From the NCBI RefSeq assembly GCF_937952055.1, contig NZ_CALFYO010000009.1:1-64000 (forward strand): a stretch of 64,000 nucleotides of DNA. The letters are read 5' to 3'. Every line of letters begins with the position of its first letter. The first letter of the stretch is position 1. The notes under the pieces are model-generated. The model was not told the origin of the DNA. It saw only the letters and a program-made list of their open reading frames with translations, and did no database searches. The DNA comes from an uncultured Piscinibacter sp. (GTDB taxonomy: Bacteria; Pseudomonadota; Gammaproteobacteria; Burkholderiales; Burkholderiaceae_C). This document shows, piece by piece, positions 8,629 to 17,051 of this stretch. The translations under genes were made by a program, and so were the position numbers.

Positions 8629-9945
8629 GTGAAGGTATCGGTTTTCGGTTTGGGCTATGTCGGTGCGGTGTCCTGTGCGTGCCTGCCGGAACTCGGGCAC
8701 GAGGTCGTCGGCGTCGACACCAGTCCGGCGAAGATCCGCATGATCAATGATGGTCAGTCGCCGGTCGTCGAGGAAGGCATCAACGAGTTGATCAGCGCGG
8801 CGGTCCGCGGCGGCCGGCTGCGCGCGACGGACAGCGTCGAGGATGCCATTGCGAACTCGGAGCTCTCGCTCATCTCGGTGGCGACGCCGGCGAACCCCAA
8901 CTACACGCCCAATCTGAGCTCAGTAGACGCCGTGATCCGTTCCATCGGTGCGGCCATCCGTCAGAAGAGCGGCCACCACACCATCGCGCTGCGCAGCACC
9001 GTGCCGCCTGGCACCACTGAAGACCGCATCCTGCCCATCCTGGAGGAGGCCGCGGGCCGGAAGGTGGGCGATCGGCTCTCGCTGGTCTTCAACCCTGAAT
9101 TCCTTCGCGAAGGGTCCTCGGTGAAGGACTTCCACCAGCCGCCTCAAACCGTCATAGGTAGTCTCGATGATATCGGCTACGAGGTGATCGAGCGCCTGTA
9201 CCAGGGGCTTCCCGGCCCCATGGTGCGCACCTCGTGCCGCGTGGCGGAGTCGGTAAAGTACCTCTGCAACGTCTTCCATGCGATGAAGATCGTCTTCGCC
9301 AACGAGGCCGGATCGGTGCTGAAGGCCTGCGGCCTGGATGGCCGGGAGGTGATGAAGATCTTCTGCCAGGACACGCAACTCAACATCTCACCGGCTTACC
9401 TGCGCCCCGGTTTCGCCTTCGGCGGGTCGTGCCTGCCGAAGGAGGTCAAGGGCTTTCTTACGCTGGCGCGTGAACGGGACGTGCCGATCCCGGTGCTGGC
9501 GCGGCTTCTCGACAGCAATGGCGCGCATATCGACCGTGCCTACGACATGATTGCGCGTGACGGCCGGCGCAAGGTGGCGCTATTCGGGCTGGCTTTCAAA
9601 CCGGGAACCGACGACATGCGCGACTCGCCACTGGTCACGCTGGCCGAGCGGCTGATCGGCAAGGGATTCGATCTCGTCATCTACGACGGCTTCGTGAAGA
9701 TCAGCCGACTGCTCGGCAAGAACAAGGAATTCATCGATCGCGAGATCCCGCACCTCGACCGGCTGCTGCAGGAGAGTCCCGAAGCGGCGCTGGCCGATGC
9801 CGAGGTGATCGTCGTCGGCCATGCTGATGCTGCAGCGCGTCGGGCAATCGTCGCGCAGGCAGCCGGCCGCCGCATCGTCGACCTGTCGGGCTATGCCGAA
9901 CTGGGCGGCGCACCTGCCGCCGAGTACGAGGGAATCTGCTGGTGA
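8629..9945 (+). CDS. Nucleotide-sugar dehydrogenase, AlgD-like (GDP-mannose 6-dehydrogenase)
   Basis: This 438-residue NAD-dependent sugar-nucleotide 6-dehydrogenase starts at GTG 8629 behind GGAGGGG. The Rossmann motif FGLGYVGAV is at 5-13 and the catalytic cysteine is C268 in GFAFGGSCLPKE, the same position as in Pseudomonas AlgD. The extreme C-terminus EGICW also matches AlgD, which favours GDP-mannose over UDP-glucose as substrate. It would make GDP-mannuronate for the exopolysaccharide. Its stop overlaps the next glycosyltransferase start (GTGA). The uronate product is notable because an AsnB-type amidotransferase lies a few kilobases away. A related UDP-sugar dehydrogenase cannot be excluded. 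Confidence 0.85.
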   Translation: MKVSVFGLGYVGAVSCACLPELGHEVVGVDTSPAKIRMINDGQSPVVEEGINELISAAVRGGRLRATDSVEDAIANSELSLISVATPANPNYTPNLSSVDAVIRSIGAAIRQKSGHHTIALRSTVPPGTTEDRILPILEEAAGRKVGDRLSLVFNPEFLREGSSVKDFHQPPQTVIGSLDDIGYEVIERLYQGLPGPMVRTSCRVAESVKYLCNVFHAMKIVFANEAGSVLKACGLDGREVMKIFCQDTQLNISPAYLRPGFAFGGSCLPKEVKGFLTLARERDVPIPVLARLLDSNGAHIDRAYDMIARDGRRKVALFGLAFKPGTDDMRDSPLVTLAERLIGKGFDLVIYDGFVKISRLLGKNKEFIDREIPHLDRLLQESPEAALADAEVIVVGHADAAARRAIVAQAAGRRIVDLSGYAELGGAPAAEYEGICW

Positions 9946-11174
9946 CCGGTACCAGACCGCGCCTCGCATTCGTCTCGCCGGTCTTCCTGTTTCCCAATGA
10001 TGCTGGCGGGAAGATCCGTACCACCAATATCCTGCGCGGCCTGAAGGGCGGTGCGTTCGAGATCACGCTGCTCAGTCCCGCCAGTCAAACGCAGCAGCTC
10101 GACTGGGCTCGTGAACTACGCAGCGTTTGTGACCGTTTCGTCGGCTGGACTCCGTCTGCGCTGCGGCCGCGCTGGGCGCGGGCGGGCGACCTGTTGCGCA
10201 CGCTGCCGGTGAATGTCGTCGCCGATCGAACGCCGGCCGCGCTGCGTTCGGTCGCCAAGGTCGTGGCCGAGCAGCCGGACCTGGTGGTGTTCGACTTCGT
10301 TCACTCAGCCGTGCTGCGGCCTGCTGTGATGAACAGCGCCAGCGTGTGCTTCACGCACAACGTCGAGGCGGAGATATTCGCACGCCATGCGAGAACCGCC
10401 GGACAGTCTCTGATGCGCCGGGTGTGGGTCTCGCAGGCGAGCAAGATGGAACGCTACGAACGTGAGTCGCTGCGCCACTTCACTTCCGTGGTGGCCGTAT
10501 CCGACCGGGACGCGAAGCAGTTCCGCGATCGCTATGGGCTTCGCGCCGTACACGCCATCCCGACCGGCGTTGACCTCGACTTCTTCTCCTGGAGGCTGCC
10601 GCCCCGCGTGACGCCGCAGGCCCCGCCCACCGTGGTCTTCACTGGTTCGATGGACTGGGAGGCGAATGTCGACGGCGTGCGCCACTTCCTCTCTGAAGTC
10701 TGGCCGTTGGTGCAGCATCGGGTGCCCGGAGCGCGCTTTGTGGTGGTAGGGCGCCATCCACCGGCGGCGCTGACCGAATTGGCCCGTGAGCGGCCGGAAG
10801 TGAGTTTCACTGGCTTCGTCGACGACGTGCGGCCCTACGTGCATGCAGCGCATGCGTTTGCGATCCCATTGCGTGTCGGCGGTGGCACCCGCATCAAGGC
10901 ATTCGAGGCGATGGCGATGGGCTGCCCAGTGGTGTCGACGCGCATTGGCATCGAGGGCCTCGACGTGACCGATGGCGAGCACTTCCTGTGCCGGGATTCA
11001 GCCGAGGCGCAGGCCGATGCCGTGGTCGAACTGCTGACTGATGCAGCGCTGCGCGAGGCGATCTCGCGCCAGGCGCGACATTGCGTGGAAGAACGCTTCG
11101 GGCACCGTGTTGCCGCAGGCGTCTTCGAGGGAATCTGCCTCGACGCGCTGGCGAAGCATCGCGCCAGCACCTGA
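9942..11174 (+). CDS. Glycosyltransferase, GT4-like, XrtA-associated type
   Basis: This 410-residue GT-B glycosyltransferase has an N-terminal acceptor domain (RLAFVSPVFLFPNDAGGKIR) and a C-terminal donor domain with FTGSMDWEANVDG. The nucleotide-sugar motif (GGGTRIKAFEAMAMGCPVVS) is near 310-330. It resembles the glycosyltransferases often found in XrtA/PEP-CTERM loci. The GTG start at 9942 overlaps the dehydrogenase stop, so the pair is translationally coupled. Its end is only 12 bases from the convergent NadE-like gene. It probably transfers a sugar onto the lipid-linked repeat unit; donor specificity is unknown, though a GDP-linked uronate would fit the neighbour. Confidence 0.85.
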   Translation: MTGTRPRLAFVSPVFLFPNDAGGKIRTTNILRGLKGGAFEITLLSPASQTQQLDWARELRSVCDRFVGWTPSALRPRWARAGDLLRTLPVNVVADRTPAALRSVAKVVAEQPDLVVFDFVHSAVLRPAVMNSASVCFTHNVEAEIFARHARTAGQSLMRRVWVSQASKMERYERESLRHFTSVVAVSDRDAKQFRDRYGLRAVHAIPTGVDLDFFSWRLPPRVTPQAPPTVVFTGSMDWEANVDGVRHFLSEVWPLVQHRVPGARFVVVGRHPPAALTELARERPEVSFTGFVDDVRPYVHAAHAFAIPLRVGGGTRIKAFEAMAMGCPVVSTRIGIEGLDVTDGEHFLCRDSAEAQADAVVELLTDAALREAISRQARHCVEERFGHRVAAGVFEGICLDALAKHRAST

Positions 11175-11186
11175 AACCGCGCGCGC

Positions 11187-12176
11187 TCAGGGTGCCGTGA
11201 TCGGCTCGATGGTCTCCGCTGCCGCATGCAGGTAGCGCGCGGCGCGCCGCTTCGCCTCGATGTCGGCATAGACGCGCGCGGCGCGCGACTCGTCGAGTCC
11301 GAGCGCCTTCGCGAGCGCGGCCGCCGGCACGCCGTGGTTCAGGGACCACAGCGCCACGTCCATCTGCGCGTAGGGCAGGGCGAAGTAGAACTCGTCCTGG
11401 CCTTGTGCCAGCGTGTAGGTGTCGGTGGTCGGCGTGGCGCTGCAGATCTCCTCGGGCAGGCCCAGCGCACGCGCCATCGCGTAGACCTGCGTCTTGTACA
11501 GGTGCGCGATCGGCTTCAGGTCGGCCGCGCCGTCGCCCACCTTGACGAAGAAGCCCTGGTCGTACTCCAGTCGGTTCGGCGTGCCGACGACGGCGTAGTT
11601 CAGGCGGTCGGCGTGGAAGTAGTCCATCGTCTTGCGCACGCGCTGCTTGAAGTTCGTCGCCGCGACGATCTGCAGGTACTCCTTCAGCGGCAGCCGCGCC
11701 TCGTGCTGCGCGCCGCCGGGCTCGGCGACGACGAGCTTGAAGTAATTGATGCCGCCCTCGGTGCCGCCGGCGATGACGATCTTGTTCTTCCAGCCGTCGC
11801 CGTAGTCCGGGAAGACGCGGCGGATGGCCTCGTCGCGCTGGCGGTAGCAGCCCAGCGCCTCGAGCGCGGGCGCGATGTCGAACATCTCGTGGGCGATGCC
11901 GAGGTGGGCGGCGAGCTGCAGGCCGCGCTGCGTGCTGAACGAGCTGGAATCGCGCTCGGGCATGAGCAGGCCGAACACCTTGCCGGCACCGACGGCGCGG
12001 ACGGCCAGCGCGGCGCACACCGAGCTGTCGATGCCGCCGGAGATGGCCACGACCAGGCCCCGGCGGTGAAGCCGACGGGCCAGCGTGTCGACCATCCAGC
12101 GGGCGATGCGGTCGGCCTCGGCCAGCGCGTCGAGCTGCAGGGCCTGCGGGCCTGGAAGGGAGGTGGTGGAGTCCAT
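11187..12176 (-). CDS. NadE-like ATP-dependent amide synthetase (annotated as NAD synthase)
   Basis: This 329-residue PP-loop ATPase of the NAD synthetase family has SGGIDSS at 46-52, a VGTPNRLEYDQGFFVKVGDG block, and KPIAHLYKTQV. NadE adenylates a carboxylate and forms an amide with ammonia. The C-terminal TPTTDTYTLAQGQDE stretch differs from the PSAxLW-type segment I expect in housekeeping NadE. There is no glutaminase domain. It is the last gene of the ten-gene operon, 4 bases after an ACP. That context suggests amidation of an ACP-bound or glycan-linked carboxylate rather than cofactor synthesis. Housekeeping NAD synthesis remains the alternative. Confidence 0.8.
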   Translation of the reverse strand: MDSTTSLPGPQALQLDALAEADRIARWMVDTLARRLHRRGLVVAISGGIDSSVCAALAVRAVGAGKVFGLLMPERDSSSFSTQRGLQLAAHLGIAHEMFDIAPALEALGCYRQRDEAIRRVFPDYGDGWKNKIVIAGGTEGGINYFKLVVAEPGGAQHEARLPLKEYLQIVAATNFKQRVRKTMDYFHADRLNYAVVGTPNRLEYDQGFFVKVGDGAADLKPIAHLYKTQVYAMARALGLPEEICSATPTTDTYTLAQGQDEFYFALPYAQMDVALWSLNHGVPAAALAKALGLDESRAARVYADIEAKRRAARYLHAAAETIEPITAP

Positions 12177-12180
12177 CGCG

Positions 12181-12432
12181 TCAGGCGGCGCGCTTGCGCT
12201 CGATGAAGTCGGCCACGCTGGCCAGGCTGTCCAGGTTCTCCGGGACCATCTCGTCGTCGAGCACCTTGATGCCGTAGGTCTCCTCGAGATGGCCGATCAG
12301 CTCGAGGAAACCGGTCGAGTCGAGCACGTGGTGCTCGAGGAACGAGTCCTCGTCGGCCAGCGTCACGCCGCCGGCGCCCATGATGAAGTTGTCTTCGATG
12401 TAGCGCCTGACCTCGGCCTTGATGTCTTGCAT
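12181..12432 (-). CDS. Acyl carrier protein (ligase/NadE-like module)
   Basis: This 83-residue carrier has a phosphopantetheine serine at S39 in VLDSTGF, with acidic helices before and after it. It lies 33 bases after the acyl-AMP ligase and 4 bases before the NadE-like gene. The ligase probably loads it, and the NadE-like or AsnB-type enzyme may act on the bound group. Its attachment motif, DSTGF, differs from DSLGT in the ACP at 18277. This suggests the two carriers serve separate steps. It has a clear ATG start and no extension. Confidence 0.9.
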   Translation of the reverse strand: MQDIKAEVRRYIEDNFIMGAGGVTLADEDSFLEHHVLDSTGFLELIGHLEETYGIKVLDDEMVPENLDSLASVADFIERKRAA

Positions 12433-12465
12433 GGTGTACGTGTTCTCGTTGTGGGCACGCCGTCG

Positions 12466-13986
12466 TCAGCGCAGGCTGGCGTGGCGGATCTTTCCAGATT
12501 CGGTGCGGGGCAGTTCGTCGACGATGGCGACGGTCTTCGGCGCCATGTGGCTCTCGAGGTGGGCCAGGCAGTGGCGGATGAGATCGCGCTCGCCCAGCTT
12601 GCTGCCCGCAGCGAGTGTGACATAGGCCTTCACCGCCTGGCCGAGCGTCTCGTCCGGCACGCCGACCACGGCGCAGCCGGTCACGCCGTCGAGCCGGTAG
12701 ATGGCGTTCTCGACCTCGCGCGGTGCGACCTTCTCGCCGCGTGTCTTGATGATGTCGTCGCATCGTGCGACGAAGTAGAGGTAGCCGTCGGCATCGCTGC
12801 GGAACAGGTCGCCGGTGTGCAGCACCACCTGGCCCGGCAGTGGCCCGGGGCGCAGCCGCGCGGCGGTCTCCGCCGGGCGCTCCCAGTAGCCGAGCATGAT
12901 GTGGCTGCCGCGCACGACGAGTTCGCCGGTGGCCCCGTTCGGCAGCCGCTGGCCGGTCTCGTCGACCAGCCAGTGCTCCTGGTTGGGCATGCCGCGGCCC
13001 ACGCTGTCCGGGCGCGCGTCGATCTGCTCCGGCGGCAGGTAGCTGGCGCGCTTGCACTCAGTGAGGCCGTACATCGAGAACAGGCGCGCGTGCGGCCAGA
13101 GGAGGCGCACGCGCTCGAGGTGCGCCTGAGGCAGCGCCGCCGCTGCGTTGGTGAGCAGGCGCAGCGCGGCGAAGTCGAAGCGTTCGGGCTGCGCCAGCCC
13201 GAGCAGGGCGGCGAACAGCGTCGGCACCCCGGGAAACACCGTGACACGCTCGCGCTCGAGCGTCTGGGCCAGCTTGATGGGGAAGGCGGCGTGGCGCTCG
13301 ATCACCACGGTGGCGCCAAGGCCCAGGCCCATCAGCAGGTTGTACAGGCCGTAGCTGAACACCGGCGGCAATGCGAGGCCGATGACGTCGTCCTCGCGCA
13401 GGCCGAGGTAGCTCTGCACCGACATCCAGGCGCTGCACATGTTGAGGTGCGTGAGCATCACCCCCTTGGGCACGCCGGTGCTTCCCGAGGTGTAGATGAT
13501 CGCGGCAAGGTCCTGGTCGATGCGTGGCGTGATCGTCGCGGGTGCGGCCGCGTCGTCTCGCGGCCAGGCGCGTTCGAGCTCGCCCGCACCGTCGGCCGAG
13601 CCGGCCACGCGGCAACTGCGCAGATGGGACATGCGCAGCAGCGCTGGTCGCCATTGCGGCGCGAGCGGCGCCTGCGTGAGCAGCGCGGTGGCGCGCGTGT
13701 CCTGGGCGAGGAAGACCAGCTTGTCGGTCTTCGTCTGGGCACTGATCGGCACGAACACCGCGCCAGCCCGCAACACGGCATGCACCGCCACCGCGAACTC
13801 GACGCCGGCCTCGAGCATGACCAGCACGCGGTCGCCAGGGCTCACGCCGTCCTCGCGCAGCGCCTGGGCGAGCGCGCGCACCCGGTGGTGCAGCGTCGCA
13901 TAGCTCACGCGCTTCTCGCCGGCCACGAGTGCGGTCTTCTCCGGCAGCCGCAGGCTGCTCTGTTCGAAGGCGTCGTGCAGCAGCAT
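12466..13986 (-). CDS. AMP-forming acyl ligase of the biosynthetic operon
   Basis: This 506-residue ANL-superfamily ligase has its P-loop YTSGSTGVPKG at 165-175, then MYGLTE, a TGD motif in the hinge region and the catalytic lysine in ESGKIRHASLR at the C-terminus. It is close in layout to the XrtA-type ligase at 1660-3252, sharing the YLPPE and RPDS-x-G segments, and probably shares ancestry with it. The start lies 3 bases after the amidotransferase stop. It most likely activates a carboxylic or amino acid and loads the ACP encoded immediately downstream. Substrate cannot be called. Confidence 0.87.
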   Translation of the reverse strand: MLLHDAFEQSSLRLPEKTALVAGEKRVSYATLHHRVRALAQALREDGVSPGDRVLVMLEAGVEFAVAVHAVLRAGAVFVPISAQTKTDKLVFLAQDTRATALLTQAPLAPQWRPALLRMSHLRSCRVAGSADGAGELERAWPRDDAAAPATITPRIDQDLAAIIYTSGSTGVPKGVMLTHLNMCSAWMSVQSYLGLREDDVIGLALPPVFSYGLYNLLMGLGLGATVVIERHAAFPIKLAQTLERERVTVFPGVPTLFAALLGLAQPERFDFAALRLLTNAAAALPQAHLERVRLLWPHARLFSMYGLTECKRASYLPPEQIDARPDSVGRGMPNQEHWLVDETGQRLPNGATGELVVRGSHIMLGYWERPAETAARLRPGPLPGQVVLHTGDLFRSDADGYLYFVARCDDIIKTRGEKVAPREVENAIYRLDGVTGCAVVGVPDETLGQAVKAYVTLAAGSKLGERDLIRHCLAHLESHMAPKTVAIVDELPRTESGKIRHASLR

Positions 13987-13989
13987 GGC

Positions 13990-15927
13990 TCAGGCCGACA
14001 GGGGAAACGCCGACCCCTCGATGTGCTGCCGTTGCAGCAGCATCGTCGAGAGGATGCCGACGAAGGCCATGTTGTCGCCGAAGCCGATGGCGCGTCCGGC
14101 GCGGCACTTCTCCACCAGCTTGGCGACGGCGGCGGGTTCGAACAGGCCGGCACGGTCCAGCGAGGAGGGCGCGAGCAGCTCGGCCACCCAGGGGCGCGCC
14201 GCGCCGTGCTCGAAGAAGCAGGCGCTGTCGGGCGCGCGGTAGGGCTGTTTGCTGCGCCGCGTGATGCTCGCCGGCAGTTCGCGGCCGAAGGCGCGCTTGA
14301 GCAGTACCTTCTCGTAGAGCCCGCGCAGCTTCAGCCGCGGCGGCAGCCGGCAGGCGAACTCGATGACGCGGTGGTCGAGGAACGGAAAGCGCGCCTCGAT
14401 CGAGGCCGCCATCGCCATGCGGTCGCCTTGCGCGGCGAGCAGGTAGCCCGACATCAGCGTGTGTGCCTCGACGTACTGGTCGCGCTCGAGCGGCTGCCAT
14501 TGAGCGAAGCCGTCCGGCAGAACGTGCGCCAGGGCTTCGGCGGGATCCCAGGCGAGCAGCTTCTCGCGCCACTCCGGACGGAAGAACTGGAACACGCGGC
14601 GCGTCGTCGCCAGCCGCATCGCGTGGGCGAATCCGGGCTCGTCGACATCCTCCAGGCCGCTGCCGAAGTAGCTCTGCGTCAGGCTGCGCGCCGCCGCCGG
14701 CGACGTGGACAGGTAGGGGTAGAGGCGGCCGAGCAGTGCCGCTCGCCAGCGCGAGCCCGGCCGCCGCGCCACGAAGCGGCGCAGCGCCGCCTCCTTGAAC
14801 AGGTCGTAGCCGCCGAACGCCTCGTCGGCGCCCTCGCCGGTGAGCACCACCTTGTAGCCTGCGGCGCGCACGCTGTCGGCGAGCAGCATCATCGGCGTCG
14901 GTGCGGTGCGCACCAGCGGAACCTCGGCATGCCAGACCGTGCGCGGAAAGGCTGCAGCAATGGCATCGCGCGTCGCCCGCATCGAGGAGTGATCGGTGTT
15001 CAGGTGTCGCACCAGCACCTGCTGGTGCGTGCTCTCGTCGAATTCGGCGTCGTCGAAGGTGAGCGAGAAGCTGCGCAGGGGCGTGTCGGTGTGGCGCGCG
15101 ATCAGCGTGGTGATGATCGAGGAATCCAGCCCGCCAGACAGGTAGGCGCCGACCGGCACGTCGGCGCGCAATTGCAGCCGCACGGCGTCGACCATCAGCG
15201 CGTGCAGGCGCTCGGCCAGCTCGTCGTCGCTGGCGCGCAGGCGCGGCGCATCGAAGCGCCAGTCCCAGTAGCAGCGCTGCTGCCGCCCCGCGGCGTCGAG
15301 CACGAGCAGGTGGCCGGGCGGCAGCTGTTCGACGCCCTCGAACACCGTGCCGGTGCCCATCGGCGCCCAGTAGCTGAAGGTGGCAGCCAGGCCGGATGCA
15401 TCGAGCCGTCGTGCCAGGCCGGGCAGGGCGAACAGCCCCTTCACCTCGGAGGCGAAGGCAAAGCGGCCGTCGACCTCGGCGTGGAACAGCGGCCGGATGC
15501 CGACACGGTCGCGCGCGAGCACGAGTCGCCGGCGTACTCCGTCCCACAGTGCGATGGCGAACTGTCCGTTGAGCCGCTCGACGAACTCATCGCCGTGCTG
15601 CTCGTACAGGTGCACCAGCACCTCGGTGTCGGAGGCGGTGCGGAAGCGGTGGCCCTGGGCGATCAGCTCGGTGCGCAGCTCGGGGTAGTTGAAGATCTCG
15701 CCGTTGAAGCTGACCCAGATGCGCTCGTCTTCGTTGGCCAGCGGCTGCGCGCCGCCCTCGAGGTCGATGATGCTCAGGCGCGCATGGCCGAGCCCGACCG
15801 GCCCGTCGATGCGCAGGCCGTGGCCGTCGGGGCCGCGGTGATGCAGCGCGGCGACCATGGCGCGCACCTCTTCGGCGCGTGGCGGAGGCGCACCAGGCGG
15901 GCTCCACAGGCCGGCGATGCCGCACAT
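13990..15927 (-). CDS. Asparagine synthase-like glutamine amidotransferase
   Basis: This 645-residue AsnB-type enzyme has an N-terminal glutaminase nucleophile C2 (MCGIAG), RGPDG at 31-35 and SFNGEIFN. The C-terminal synthetase PP-loop SGGLDSS is at 264-270, with a GEGADEAFGGY block near 335. The ATG at 15927 lies one base after the KAS III stop. Members of this family in polysaccharide loci amidate uronic acids or act in XrtA systems rather than making asparagine. With an AlgD-like dehydrogenase nearby, amidation of a uronate is a reasonable inference. Amidation of an adenylated acyl or ACP intermediate is the alternative. Confidence 0.88.
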   Translation of the reverse strand: MCGIAGLWSPPGAPPPRAEEVRAMVAALHHRGPDGHGLRIDGPVGLGHARLSIIDLEGGAQPLANEDERIWVSFNGEIFNYPELRTELIAQGHRFRTASDTEVLVHLYEQHGDEFVERLNGQFAIALWDGVRRRLVLARDRVGIRPLFHAEVDGRFAFASEVKGLFALPGLARRLDASGLAATFSYWAPMGTGTVFEGVEQLPPGHLLVLDAAGRQQRCYWDWRFDAPRLRASDDELAERLHALMVDAVRLQLRADVPVGAYLSGGLDSSIITTLIARHTDTPLRSFSLTFDDAEFDESTHQQVLVRHLNTDHSSMRATRDAIAAAFPRTVWHAEVPLVRTAPTPMMLLADSVRAAGYKVVLTGEGADEAFGGYDLFKEAALRRFVARRPGSRWRAALLGRLYPYLSTSPAAARSLTQSYFGSGLEDVDEPGFAHAMRLATTRRVFQFFRPEWREKLLAWDPAEALAHVLPDGFAQWQPLERDQYVEAHTLMSGYLLAAQGDRMAMAASIEARFPFLDHRVIEFACRLPPRLKLRGLYEKVLLKRAFGRELPASITRRSKQPYRAPDSACFFEHGAARPWVAELLAPSSLDRAGLFEPAAVAKLVEKCRAGRAIGFGDNMAFVGILSTMLLQRQHIEGSAFPLSA

Positions 15928-15928
15928 C

Positions 15929-16990
15929 TCAGGCTGCGAGCTCCGGGCCGCTGCGGTGCTCGAAGCTCGACGCGTGCTCGCGGTGCAGCAGCGTGGCGGC
16001 GGCATCGAGCTCGACCACCGCCGCGCCCCAGGACAGGCCGACGCCGTAGCCGAGCATCATCAGGCGTTGTGTCGACTCGCGCTGCGCAGGCAGGCTGCGC
16101 GTCAGGGTCAACGCCACCGATGGGCCGCCGCAGTTGCCATGGTCCTCGATGGTCATCGGCACCTTGGCCTCGGGCAGCCCGGCCTTCTTCATCAGGTGCT
16201 TCATGATGAAGCGGTTGGACTGGTGGAACAGGTAAGCGTCGATCTCCTCCACGCTGCGACCGGACTGCGCCAGCGCGTCGCGGATCAGCGTCGGCACGCG
16301 CTTGATGGTGAAGTTGAAGATGCCGGCACCGTCCATGCGCAGCCAGAGGTCGCGCGGGTCGGCCGGCGTGCGGTCGCGGAAGGCGCCGCCGCGGATGATC
16401 AGTCCATCGTGGCCGCTGCCATCGGTGTGCAGGCAGAAGTGACTGGCTGCCGCGCCCGGCGCGATTTCCAGCGCCGTGGCCGAGCCGGCATCGCTGAACA
16501 GCAGCCGCGTCGCCTGGTCGTCGGGCGCGACGAAGCGGCTCGGCGTCTCGCCGTGCAGCATCAGCACGCGTCGGTGGCCACCGGCGTTGAGCATCGCCGC
16601 TGCCAGGTAGAGACCGTAGGGATAGCCCGAGCAGCCCAGCCCCATGTCGAAGGCGGCGCAATCGTCCGGCAGTCCCAGCCACTGGTGCAGCAAACAGGCC
16701 GTCGAGGGCAGGAAGTGATCGGGCGACTGGGTCACGAAGATCAGGCCGCTGACCGACCCGCGCGACCAGCCGAGCTCGCGCAACAACGACTCCGCGGCCT
16801 CGAAGCACAGGTCGGCAGCGGTCTCGCCCGGCGCGACAACGTGACGCTCGCGCACGCCGGCCATCTGCACGACCTTGCGCACCTCGTCGGGGTCGAAGCC
16901 GAGGTCGTCGGCGAGGTTGTTCTCGACGCGCGCCGGCACGCAGGTCGAGACGCCGGCGATGCGAAAGCCTTCGATGCTGTGGCGGCTCAT
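15929..16990 (-). CDS. 3-oxoacyl-ACP synthase III (KAS III) family
   Basis: This 353-residue thiolase-fold condensing enzyme has the KAS III catalytic triad intact: C120 in GLGCSGYPYG, H256 in LFHQSNR and N286 in DHGNCGG. Such enzymes condense a short acyl-CoA with malonyl-ACP to start a chain. The ATG at 16990 lies 61 bases after the enoyl-reductase stop; a longer frame upstream is a shadow. With the ketoreductase, dehydratase, enoyl reductase and ACP of the same operon it makes a complete but minimal elongation cycle. No KAS I/II gene is present. The product may therefore be a short chain, as in known glycan-acyl clusters that build 3-hydroxybutyryl groups. Confidence 0.9.
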   Translation of the reverse strand: MSRHSIEGFRIAGVSTCVPARVENNLADDLGFDPDEVRKVVQMAGVRERHVVAPGETAADLCFEAAESLLRELGWSRGSVSGLIFVTQSPDHFLPSTACLLHQWLGLPDDCAAFDMGLGCSGYPYGLYLAAAMLNAGGHRRVLMLHGETPSRFVAPDDQATRLLFSDAGSATALEIAPGAAASHFCLHTDGSGHDGLIIRGGAFRDRTPADPRDLWLRMDGAGIFNFTIKRVPTLIRDALAQSGRSVEEIDAYLFHQSNRFIMKHLMKKAGLPEAKVPMTIEDHGNCGGPSVALTLTRSLPAQRESTQRLMMLGYGVGLSWGAAVVELDAAATLLHREHASSFEHRSGPELAA

Positions 16991-17051
16991 GGACGCTCCT
17001 TGGGGCAGGGTGAGAGGGGGCTGCGCCGGACGGGCCGCCGGCAGGCCAGCG

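Noticed and set aside
12085..16206. Very long plus-strand open frame of over 1300 codons through the biosynthetic operon.
   Set aside because: It lies antisense to the ligase, amidotransferase and ACP genes, which have clear motifs. GC-rich DNA leaves antisense frames open by chance.
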